DNA of 64,000 nucleotides from Panax quinquefolius (Eukaryota; Streptophyta; Magnoliopsida; Apiales; Araliaceae), in assembly GCA_020205615.1 (NCBI GenBank), contig CM035169.1:15011258-15075257 (forward strand), in the 5' to 3' direction. This document shows, piece by piece, positions 26,110 to 37,700 of the stretch. How positions within the stretch are numbered: position 1 is the first letter of the stretch; the number at the start of each line of letters is the position of its first letter. A model generated the notes under the pieces. It saw only the letters and a list, made by a program, of their open reading frames with translations. It ran no database searches and was not told the DNA's origin. Both the position numbers and the translations under genes were made by a program.

Positions 26110-26123
26110 GCTTTGATACCAAT
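26110..26123 (-). other. Primer binding site of D
   Basis: The plus strand reads GCTTTGATACCAATCG, so the minus strand has TGGTATCAAAGC three bases from the LTR. This is the initiator Met tRNA type with CAGAGC changed to CAAAGC. Confidence 0.75.
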
Positions 26124-28558
26124 CGTGACGTCCCAAAATAGGTATACAACACCCATTCTGAGTCGCCAAATACATGGTACATAAACCAAACTACAACTTC
26201 AATAATACAATTGTCGTGCAAAATACGACAACACATACTGTGAGTTTAAATACAAATATTGTCTTCTAGACAATATCCATACTCAAATAAGTCATCGTTA
26301 CAATTATTCAAATACTATTTTACAAAAATAGTGAGGATTGCTAAAACATCTTTCTAGAACCATCACTCCGTACCCCGACTAGTTCCTGCTATGTTCTCAC
26401 CTCCTGAGAAAAATGGAACAAAAAGGAAAAGGGTGAGCTCAACTAGCCCAAAGAAAGAATATTATGACTAAGATAATATACAACAAATTATCGTTAGTCT
26501 TCAACAGAAAAAAATACGATAAAATATAATAGCCAACAAGTTTTAGATCAACAATCTGTGATCCGGAAACAACAATCCATTAGAAGAGTTAAGTAGAGAA
26601 TGAGTTCTACTATCTTCTAAGATTTAAAAGTCCATCATCAATATTTTATTCTGTAATAACAATCAATATACATCTTTAATCAAATATTCATCTTTGCACT
26701 ACAGCCAAAGATATTCATTTGTATCACCAATTGGTCATGTTTATCTCAACACTGCTTCATCTTTGCACTACACGGGCCAAAGATATTCATCGATTAATCA
26801 TTTATCTTTGTACTACGTGTCAAGATATTTAGTAATATCATCATTTAGGACCGAGGATGATGAAAAATATTTTAAAGAAAACGAATCCAAGGAAACGGAA
26901 GGACAAATAGTAGGGATTCAGATAATGCTTTATCCAAGATCAATAATACTTCATAAATATCAATTTTGAAGCGAGAATTCAAAAATAAAGATCAAAACAT
27001 GGATACAATCAAAGATAAGTAACCATAATAGATATCTTGGACAAAAAGAAGAAAATTTTATTTTTCTATGAATAGTGCAGATATATCGTGAATAGTAACT
27101 CAGACACAAAAAGTTCCAAATTTGATAAAAATTCAGATCAATACTTGGCATAATGATATCAAGAAATAATATCATATATGAAGAAAATAACATCCTTACC
27201 TCAAAATATCAAGATTTTAATCTAATATCGGTATAAGGCGTCAAGGAAACTTGCACTCGATGAATGTAAACTCACAAAGTATCTAAATACTCACAAAATA
27301 CACTCAATAATCTAGAGAGAAAGAGAAAAACTTATTTCACGTGATTTTCAATTCTAACTTAAATTTCTCTATTTATAGGAAAATGTTAGCAGACTTGACT
27401 GCAACTCGATGGCTTTACTCATTACTATTCCCACCCACCACATTTGAAATAAATTCAGCACATTTCTTCACCAACCACAAGTGGGGCCCACTCAATTCTA
27501 GAATTTTCCACCAAAATCATTTATAAACCTAATTTACGAATCGGTCACCTCTTAAAATTCATAACAAATCATACGTTCAATTTTAATTGTTTAAAATTTG
27601 TGGACATATACTCAACTTATATATGTATAACATATCCAAAAATTACAACGATCCAACGGTCGATTAAAAACTATAACTCACACAATATATCTCAAAAATA
27701 CTTGGTTTAATTTTTAATACCTTCATTCCGAATAAAATACTTGATAAAACACCTCAACATTAACTCCTTCATTTTTAACCACAATAAATATATCCAACAT
27801 TTATATCCACATAAAATAAATATTTCCTTATCATATGAATCAATAATTAATTATTCACAAATAATATTACGAATCACATTTACGACAACCAGTGTCGCTC
27901 CCCGAAAAGGGGCTTTCAATAATAATTTCTCCTTATCATGGCGTGCAATTAGGTGACCAAACCTCTTCTCGATGTAACTTTCTAGACATTGCCAATAATG
28001 TTATCTAATAATATTATTCAAATAATATGAATTATTGATATGATAATGGGAAATCTTGTCAAAAAATGACAATTATTGAAACAACAATAATATAAAATAT
28101 CAACGCAACAATTATTGAATCAATAAAATAAAATATTGAACAATAACTACATAATAATTATCGAAAGTAAGGCCTTCACGTAAGGATCAATAATTCATCA
28201 ATACTGCATCGCATCCACGCGTAGACATCGTATTTTAACCACCGGGTATGCCAACAAAATGTTTATCAGTAATAACTATCTATGCCGTTATTTATAAAAA
28301 TTCAAACTTGTCGTTTTCTTCATCCAGATGTTATTCTCATTATGGGGCCACAAATGATCGCTACGTCGTGCATTTAATATTCCCCACAATGAGAATATTC
28401 TACCACCAAAATGAATATTCCCCGGCACACAATGATTATTTTATAACCACTTGCACATTTCACCCATAACCAGAGAATTATATCAAATTAATACCTTATT
28501 ATTCACAAATATAATTAGAGGAAATTCGATTTTATTTATAATAAGTTGGGGTTTTACA
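26124..28558 (-). repeat. 5' LTR of chromovirus D
   Basis: Runs from CGTGACGTCCCAAAATAGG (degraded LTR 3' end, reverse complement) to AAGTTGGGGTTTTACA (LTR 5' start, reverse complement). Minus-strand TATA box at 27370-27377. At 2.43 kb it is somewhat shorter and clearly more diverged than the LTRs of C, as expected if D is the oldest element of the nest. Confidence 0.85.
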
Positions 28559-28565
28559 AAGTCCT

Positions 28566-28774
28566 TCTAGGGGGACATTTTTCTAGTGACATTCTAGTGA
28601 TTTTTTTTTGACTGTACAGACCATGTTTCTTGTATGTATCCAAATTACACCCAAAACACGATTTTTTATAAAAATTTCAATTGTAATAAATACTATACAT
28701 TTTTTGAGAGGTACTACAAAAAAAAAACCAAAAAACGAAAAGAAAAAAAAAGGTCACTAGAATGTCCCCCCTAG
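28566..28774. mobile_element. Small inverted-repeat element (MITE-like)
   Basis: The left end TCTAGGGGGACATTTTTCTA and the right end, read in reverse, TCTAGGGGGGACATTCTAGT form terminal inverted repeats of about 25 bases around an AT-rich core with long A and T runs. There is no coding capacity. A target duplication cannot be fixed. It lies seven bases from the LTR end of D. Confidence 0.6.
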
Positions 28775-29975
28775 ACTTATTGATACGAAGAAAGCCGAGA
28801 CGTAACAAAGTCACTGTCCTAAAAAGTGATTTCGCCCTCACTGGTTATAAACCTTCGGTAAAATATATTTTATAAGAACAGACTATGTACACGCATTAAT
28901 GTTTTTTGATTGAAAGTCCAAGAACCAAGGCTTGGCCTAACCCAATTCTTTAGCCATCCTCATATGCGCGAGCCCATCACTATTTCCTCAATCATGTTAC
29001 TAAACCCAAGCCAACATGTACTAATATACACAAAAAATATTTTCAAAATAAACGAAATGGAACTATGTCAAAACTATAAATTTTAGAGCATAATCAGCAA
29101 AAATTACCATTATTTTTTGTACTTGAACATTAGAGAAATAAGAGGAAGATTAAGTAAGATATTTTTTCCAAATATTACTATTAGATGAAATGTTCAATTG
29201 GTGGAGCTGTGCGGAGTGGTGAGATGAGATTAAATACTTTTAAATGTAGAGTTTTTGACAAAAGTACTTAGATAATAAAATTAAAATTGTGTTTGGTTCT
29301 GTAATTTTAAAAATACTTTTAAAAATTTAATGACAAATCAATATAGTAATTGTGCGGTATACAATTTTATTTTTCTTTCGTAATTTAAGAATAATTTTGT
29401 AATTTGTATTTTTTAACAGGATTTTGTGTCGTGCATGATTAAATTTAGACCTTATTTTTCAACAAATTATAATTTAAACTAGACACTTGCCATGAAATAA
29501 TTTTCTTTATTTTCACTTCTCTTGAAATGATTTTTCTATACAAGTTTCTAGTAGATATCCAAACATAATTAAGAAAAATAACATTTTCTCAATACTCTCC
29601 TCCCTCACTTGTGAGTGAATCCATATTTATTTATGTATATATCAAATTTTATGGTGTATGGGAAATGGAAAACTATCACTGAACATGGGTTGGGCCTCAA
29701 AGGATTCTAATCTATCTCTTGTTACTTGTTAGTTACTTTAAGGTCCAGTACAAGCCCAAAGAGCCCAAGTTCGTTATGGGAACATGGTGCAGCCCGGAAA
29801 AAAGTTGGACCAAAATAGGTGTAGTGATCAACTTTCTAATCTCTTTAACGGTGAAGGATTTAAAATTTGAATTTCGAATTAAGGGGCTTCTTTTCAAAGC
29901 TTCGGCTGGAGCGGGCCCATGAGTAGGAGCCGTTCAAAAAAACGCTGATGGAGCGCGTGTAGGGATTTTGAAAAG
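28775..29975. other. Intergenic DNA upstream of the 30130 gene
   Basis: AT-rich with no supportable gene. The last 300 bases become GC-richer and contain GGGCCCA (29913-29919), a motif common in plant promoters of growth-related genes. The 67-codon open stretch at 29719-29922 has no recognisable feature and lies in the likely promoter. Confidence 0.5.
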
Positions 29976-29978
29976 ATT

Positions 29979-29986
29979 TTTCCCGC
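29979..29986 (+). promoter_or_regulatory. E2F-type site upstream of the 30130 gene
   Basis: TTTCCCGC, the consensus for plant E2F/DP factors that drive S-phase and proliferation genes. It lies 144 bases before the start codon, within a region that looks like a core promoter or 5' leader (a pyrimidine-rich stretch follows at 30030-30110). The match is exact; use by the gene is inferred. Confidence 0.5.
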
Positions 29987-30129
29987 TCAAAGGAACAGTC
30001 CATCCCCCAATAAAACTAGTGTAGTGGTTTATTTTCTCTCTCCTAATTATCAAATCTCTGTTCGCATAACATTCTTCTTCTTCTTTTATTCTTAGTTCTA
30101 TCCTCTTAATTATCGTCTAATCTATCCTG

Positions 30130-33100
30130 ATGGAGGATGCAATCAAAGATCAATCTTCTGCCCCTGGTGGTATATAACTAGTTACACACACTTTGTCTTT
30201 CTCACTCCCTATATAGATATATATGATGTTTAAATATTTGTTGGTGAATTGAGTTTTGCAGGCAATTCAGGGAGATCTGTGTCAAAACTTCTTCGATATC
30301 CGCTTCGATCTGCAACCAAGTCAAAGGAGGAGAAGACACCCGTCGCTGATTCAGCCAATTCTTATGCTTCTAAGAGGTACTATATGATTCATATTTGTCT
30401 TTTGTTTTTCACTCTCGTCGTTTATGTATTTCTATATCTATTTATATATATGCAACTGTCAGTGGTGGTAGAATTATTCAGAATAATTCTTTTAAAACCC
30501 TTTTTGTCTTAATTGGATTGTTTCAAAAAAAATAATAAATCCGGGATCTTAAGAAAAAATAGCTTCTTTTTTTATATAAAAAAATGATTGTTTTTGTATA
30601 GTTTCGGACTTTTATTTGTTTGTTTCGGATTATTTTCTGTAGTTAACAACTATAAATATTATAAATTACTACTAAGTATCATATTTGTTGCTGCTTTCAA
30701 AACTTAAATGAATTCATATCAATTTTGATTTTTAGAATTTCACAAGTTAACTTCAAAAGTCTCTCTGTCTATATATATGTTTTTGGAGTAGAGAAGTACA
30801 TTTTAAGTAATTGAAGGTTTTTCAGTTTTATTGTGGCTTGTGGTGGTTAAAAAATTAAGACGGTGAAATTGGAACAGATAATATACAGTTATGTCTGGTT
30901 TTGTTTCATGCAAAGAATTCAGTTTATTCTGTTTGATCTTATTATATAGTTATGCCTGGTTTTGTTTCATGCAAGGAATTCAGAGTTTATTCTGTTCGAT
31001 CTTATTTGTGTATATGGAAATTGCAAACCATATACAAGTGCTGCTGTGTTGGCTAAAATCTTCATTTCAGCTAACATTTTTAGCTTAAAATATTTATTTG
31101 ATACAAAGTAGAATTGTAGAAATGCAATACCAATCACTTATGGTTTGTTTCATAAGATCATAGTTCATACTTGTTTAGGAGTTCATGCTTTATATTTCAG
31201 TGGAGTCAAGTTGCTGTGCAAGTATTAATTTATACCGAGTGGTTGGCTTGATCCATTTAATACAGGGTTTGTTTTCTATATGCCTTGCACGCTAAAATGC
31301 TAAGATCCTAATCCTTACTTTCATAAAGGAAGTACCTGTTTCTAATCTTTGATGATTATATTATCTGATTCTCTTTAAATATATATTTATAATTCTTTTG
31401 TGCAAATTAGTGGATTCCATGCAACGGGTAACATTATTGAATAAGTTTAAAATGCTAACCAAAGATGGGTGTGGGGTTAGGAACTGTACCAAGCTATATT
31501 TTGGATCCTCAGTCCTTAATCCAGCACTGTGGGCCTAAGTCATAGTTGATGCAATATGAGCTCAGTGCGACTTGATATTGTGATTTTCTATATTAAAATC
31601 CTTTTGTGAAACCTACTACTGAAGTTTGCTGTTTTGCTCTTCACGGTATTCATTCTTTTACAAGCGAAAAATATAAACAGAGCATCTATTTTTTTGTTGA
31701 GTTACCTGCATCCATCTATTTTTGGCTTGCAGACTGTATTTAGCTGATAACTTTATCGGATGTACATGTTCAGGGGAAAACCTCCTTCAAGTGTGAGTAA
31801 AAGTATGGGTGTTCTTGATCTATCTGGCAAAGGGAAATCTGCCAAGCCTGCCAGAAGGCTCTCTATACCTACGAAGGCAATCCCCAGTCCTGCTCCAAAA
31901 CCAATTGGCAATATCACTCCAATTTCTGAGGTTAGAGCAAAAAGGTCTGCTAACAGTCAGCGGAGAAGTGACACCCCTGTTTCTGATATTTCCAGATCAT
32001 CAAATCGAAAGAAGTTCATTATCATCTCCTCAGCATCATATTGGCTTTCCCAGATTAAGCTTTCTGAATCTGCTACTAAGCATTCGATCTCCCTTGGTTT
32101 CTTTAAACTTGCCTTGGAAGCTGGATGTGAGGTACATTAGATCATACCTTCTCCATTTTGATTTAATCAATCATACCCATGCTTCTTCTTGAACTTATCT
32201 CTGTATATTAATTTTATTATTGAATCAGTTCTTCCTTGTACCATAAGATGTATGATATGTCATTTTGAAATATAAACAAAAAGTAACGTGCTAACATGCG
32301 GTGTTTTTTTAGCATGATGTTGGGTAGGTATAACTCTTTTCTCCTGTTTTCTACATAGGGTGTAGCTTACCAAATTAGAAGATATATGGGTATTGGCTAG
32401 AATAGTTGGAATTTTTTTATACTGTTTTGCTACTTATTGGTTGACCCACCCTTGGTCACAAAGGCAGAAGAGGGAAGGCATTGAGAATCTCATATATGTA
32501 ATTGCCTGCATATCAGCATATGGCTCTTTCTGTTTATTTACTTATTATTTTTTATCAAGTAATATTGTTGTTGGTACTTCACTGAATGTCATTACATTCT
32601 TTTGTGGATCATCATTTGTCTTGGCATTTGGAATGAAACTTATGCATCCACACAGTACATCTGAGATTCACTTAAATTATCTTGGTTCTTGTTTGTAATT
32701 GCCTTACGCAGCCTCTTCAGCTAATGAGGGAAGAGCTGAAATCCTATGCACGTAGACATGACCTTGCTGAACTTGGAGAACTTGCAAAAGAATTATTTGA
32801 AAGCTACAATGTTGTAGAATGCTTTGAGCAGATGCAGATGCAGGTGTCTGAAACCTTTTCCCATGTTCCTGGAGAGTGGACTCAATCATCTGATGATGAT
32901 TTACATAGTTCTTCTACTATGGGAACTCAGAAACTGAAGCCAAAGTCCTTGAACACTAGTGACACTTCCCCAGTCAAAGGATTAGTCAGGGAGGTATCTA
33001 AGAAGATTAACCCTGCACCTAGGGTTCGAACTGCAGCGAGTAAGAATTCCAAATCTGTGGCTGAAGCTGTTGTGGGCCATAAAACACAAAAGAAATCCCA

Positions 33101-33536
33101 GAAGCCAAGCAAGCAAGACTCCAATACGGAGAAGCATAAGGTCAAGAAGCAGGAAAAGAAATCTGCTCATGAAGAAGGTAAGTTTGCATGGATAGTTAGG
33201 CAGTAATTCTGCTTGTTACCGGGTGTAAATCAATTTACTTCTCTTCACAGGCCCAACAAGCTCTTTAGTTGTAGAGGAGCCAACCGAACAAAACAAAGAA
33301 AACATGGTAATGAACATTTATATATACTAATTCACCACATTCATTTGCGTGAGTGTATTTTATTTTGAAAATTATTGTTATATTCAGTTCATTTCAAGCA
33401 GCATCTGGTTTATACGGCGTTTCGTACTATGAATTCTTTATATTGAATTGGAATCAGTTGATTGTATTCCTTTCTTGACAATTTCTATTTGTTTGATTTG
33501 TAGGACAATTCCCAGATGGAAGAGATCAGTGTTTGA
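30130..33536 (+). CDS. Conserved plant protein of unknown function, six exons
   Basis: Coding exons: 30130-30169, 30262-30376, 31774-32131, 32712-33177, 33251-33306 and 33504-33536. All introns are GT-AG and the phases agree, giving 355 residues plus TGA. The start is the first ATG of the leader exon (MEDAIKDQSSAPGG). The protein is basic and rich in Ser, Lys and Arg. Residues about 15-130 look disordered. A probably folded core at about residues 133-195 contains YWLSQIKLSE, LGFFKLALEAGCEPLQ and ELKSYARRHDL, split by intron 3. A Lys/Ser-rich tail (EKHKVKKQEKKSAHEEG) follows and the C terminus is acidic. No enzyme motif, signal peptide or membrane segment is seen. The upstream E2F-type site suggests expression in dividing cells, and the composition suggests a nuclear or nucleic-acid/microtubule-associated role, but I cannot name the family. 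Confidence 0.88.
30887..31010 (+). repeat. Tandem duplication in intron 2 of the 30130 gene
   Basis: Two copies of a unit of about 61 bases, beginning near GTTATGTCTGGTTTTGTTTC (30888) and GTTATGCCTGGTTTTGTTTC (30949), differing at a few bases. The open frame through it is a by-product. Confidence 0.85.
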
Positions 33537-34703
33537 GACAAATTTAGTCATACACCACCAAGTTTCCTGAAATATAAAATTCTGTTAGCTTGTTTGGTTA
33601 TGTCTTCAGTGTTTATGTGGGGGCTTTTCCTTTGTATAGATAGAAAAGGCAAAGATTGAAGTGTTTCAGTTTGGTGTGGAAGTGCAAATGTTACATTTTC
33701 CTTTTCATTTGTTGTCCAAAGTTGAGATTTCATGTGTTGTATTTTGTTTGTTATACATGGCATTTGTTTGCTCTACCAACTGTTGCAATCATGTTATATA
33801 GTTCGTATACTTTTTATATGGTGCTCTATGTTAGGATTGACATGTCATCATTATCTGTGTTTTAAAGTTTTGAATGTCCTGTTAGTTGTTAAAAAGTAAA
33901 GCAGAACTGCCTTGATCGTTTGGTACTAACTCACCGGGTTGCTAAAAATTCGTTTGCGTAGCATAATCAATTTTTAGCTATAAAATGTTTTTCAAAAATT
34001 AATAATAATTTTATAATTTGAAACGGAGAAATAGATATTACAAATTTTAGGGATTATTGGATTTCTTTCAAAGAGATTTAGAGGATGATGGTCTGTAAGA
34101 CTATAAATAAAATTTGATATTTCTGCAACTTCTTTCTCACATGGGTGAGGTTTATTTACTATTTATGTGAGATGAGTTTTATGAAACTACCGTTTGCTTG
34201 TGAAAATATCATTTCATAAATGGAAATGCATTATTTTAAAAAGTTAAAAATCAAAATGATGTACAAAAATATTGAAGGAAGAAAGAGAATGCATTCTCAC
34301 GCCACCAATCCAAACTGGGCCTGAAATATGAATTATACAGAAATTTAGGACAGACACTTGATAGATGAAGAGGCTACTCAATGTTAAGGGCAACATTAAT
34401 TTTTCACCAAAATCACAACAACTTCACAGATGTTGTTGCCATAGCCCATAGGCTAATTTGGATCAGATCAGTAGACTGAAAACTGAAGTTTATAGTTGTC
34501 CATTATATTATAAAGCAAATTCATACATCTAATTTATACAGCTTAGAAAGGCATTGTAGCAAACCATGATGTTATGAATACAAATAGCCCTAGCAGTAGC
34601 ATGTGATTAGGATAACTTGTTTACCATCAAGTAGAAAGGTATTCAGAATGGGCTTTAATGTGGTAAATGTTTCTTGTAGTGGCTTCCAACTACCAGTACC
34701 AGA
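33537..34703. other. Region between convergent genes
   Basis: Holds the 3' untranslated regions of the 30130 gene and, on the other strand, of the UBC2-like gene. It is AT-rich; short open frames here have no recognisable feature. Confidence 0.5.
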
Positions 34704-37700
34704 TCAGTCCGCAGTCCAGCTCTGTTCCACAATTTCCCTTACTCTACGATTGTACTCACGCTTGTTCTCACTAAACATCCGAGCAGCTTCTGAGTTCGCA
34801 GGAGAATTGGGGTTGGGGTCGCATAGCAGTGACTGCAATATAAAATTATCATAAACAGCAGGTAAATATTTTGCATCATGAAAAGATTTGGATAATTTTA
34901 TGGGTTGCACTATGTAAATTAAAATCTTTACAGGACTTGTCTTACTTCACGTACGTCCATGGCGCTTGTATACTCAAGGAAAAAATTTCACTACCCTTGG
35001 AAATCCTAAAGATGTATGTGAAAAAGGTTGTTATCACATTTATGTACATCTAAATTCTGAAATCCTAAGATGTATGCGAAAAAGGTATATCACTATTGAA
35101 TGCTAAATGTCTTGCTCTTAATTTGTTTTTATACTATTTTTTCTTTTCTTTTCTTTTTTTTTTTAAAAAATTCCCTACCAGAGAAAAAAAAGGGGGAAAA
35201 TGAGAGTTCATTGGTTTACCACCAATGTAGGATCATGGCGATGCCACATCGACTACATGTTGCCCCACCAAAAAAGAAATATCTTCTTTCCCTTATCCCT
35301 TGTACTGTATTTTTATTTAAGTTCCGTTAAGTCAAACAACCTGTTCTCGATTTTAAATTTTTTGTGGAACCTCAACTAAGATAACAAACTTAATATGATG
35401 GTTATAGAAATTAATAAACAGGAGGAAAATGTTTTGATGGTAGCAACATATAGCTATAAAGATGACAACCCAATTTCTCACCAACATCTTAAATCCTGTG
35501 GACAGAGGTAGCAACATTTAGGGGTAAGGTATTGGACATTTGGACTAGACATAATTTAGAAATTTTCACATAAATGGCACCTTGAAGACTTGTAACTCAA
35601 TTGAATATAGGAGAGATGGAACATTTGTTTAGTTCAGCGAATCTGATAATGGCTTAATAGTAGGTTCGATGGTCTTTCATTAGCTATAAAACTGTTATTC
35701 CATTCCCTTTGTTTGATAAGTCTAAAAGCAATGATGCAAATAAAAATGAAAACATGTTGAAATTTAAGAATAATGTCAGACCTGGCACCTAGAATTTGCA
35801 CATAAGCATGAAGTAAACAACAATAGTCCTGCAATCTCAATAATTTATATAAGATACTTGCTAGTTACTACCCAAGCACTCAAAACTTTACTAGAGAAAG
35901 GATAATTTTTTCCTACCTACAAGACTACAAGACGCCTTAGTTCATTAATTTTGCATTAGTAACTAGATAAAATTACAGAAAACACTACATTTAACATTCC
36001 ATTCTACCTGGATAGATGTGAGGATAGCTGCAACATCATATATCGGACTCCACTGATTTTGTAGGATATCCAGACATATACTTCCGTCTGCATAAACTGT
36101 CGAATTCAAATAGTAGAATTGGAAGTCAGAAAACATTCTAATGTAACTCCTGGAATGAAGTGGAACTTAATGTGAAAAATTAAAATTTAACTCCAACTTA
36201 CTATTTGGATGGAACATGCGAGAGACAAATCGCACTGTTGGAGGCTTGTTTGGATAGTCCTCGGAGAACTGAAGAGTCAACTTAAACGTACCTGATGTGC
36301 TAAAAAATGTTATTGGATATCCAAATTAAAATTACTATGCTACTAAATAAACAGATAAAATTTTACTCACAAATACAATTATATAAAATATTATGGATAA
36401 ACCAGACAATATTTACTCGCATAAAATACGTTACAAAATTTCATTAAATATTTCACATAAATAAAAATACCCGCTGTTACATACAAGATGATATATACAC
36501 AATGATTAGGCAACTGGTGAGCAACTAATTACTTCGACATAGAACTGCAATGCAGGAATATCCATATATATTGAAAATAATATACTACATAACACTGCAA
36601 TATCAAAATAAAATAAATTCAAAACATCAATGGATACTTGCAGGGGATGGTACGTGCAAAGGAGAACAAAAAGCATCTGCACTGATACTACAATAGTCAT
36701 GAACAGGGGCGGACACAGGTTATGGGCAGGGGGGCACCTACCCCCACTGAAATTTCATTGGTCAGGGGCATACAGGTCAACTTAAATTTTTTTTTAGAAG
36801 ACTTTATACTTCAAAATCTATTACCTCTAAAAAGTAAAGGCTACAACACTACTCTAAATCAATTGGATGTGGACGGGGTGGACCAATCCCACTGCAATAC
36901 TCCATCTCCATTAGACTTTTAGTACTTTTCACTTTTTTCTCCATATCAGACTTTTAATTTTCCAGTTTTCACTTTTCAGTAACATCCGATCGCAACAAAG
37001 CAACATAACTCCATATTAGCAAGTAATCGCAAATCGCATCGCAAAAGAGCAGCAACGTAACTCCAAATTGATTCAGGTATATTTTAATTTTAATTTTAAT
37101 TTTAGTTTTTTAATTTCACAAATTTAACAACTGCTTTAGAAATTTTTGCAATTGTTTATAGATTCTTTGTTTTTGCACTTTTATAAAATTAGGGCTTTTT
37201 ACTTCTTAAAGCAACACTTCAACAATGAAGAGAACTCTATCAAATAAAAGTTCTTCAAGTTCAAGTATGTGTTCTATTCTATTTTTACTTTCTTTAAATT
37301 TTGTAATGTTACTCATTAGTGGTTTAATTAATATTGTTTATTATTGGTGCTAATTACACTTGACTATTCATATTGTATAGTGATCTTGTTTTAATGTTAG
37401 AATTAGTTTTTAAATATTTAATGATTGTTAGGTATGGACATACGTATTGGGTTACAACAATTAAACGTATAAAATTTGAATCTATTCCTGAAAATGTCCA
37501 AGCCGAAGGGACTAGTGAGGAACATGTCACTCTTGATATTCACCCGCAAAATGTCAATCCCCAAACCCAAGTATTTACTTAGGGGGCCGACTCAACCAAT
37601 ACCTCACAAATTTCCCGATACATTAATTAATGGAGTTGCTCGTAAATTCAACAAGAATTGGTACAAGAAATATCCAAATTGTCTGGAATATAGTTTAAGT

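Noticed and set aside
32393..32698. 101-codon open frame with hydrophobic segments
   Set aside because: It lies entirely in intron 3 of the 30130 gene, runs into the branch/acceptor region, has no start context of note, and matches nothing recognisable.
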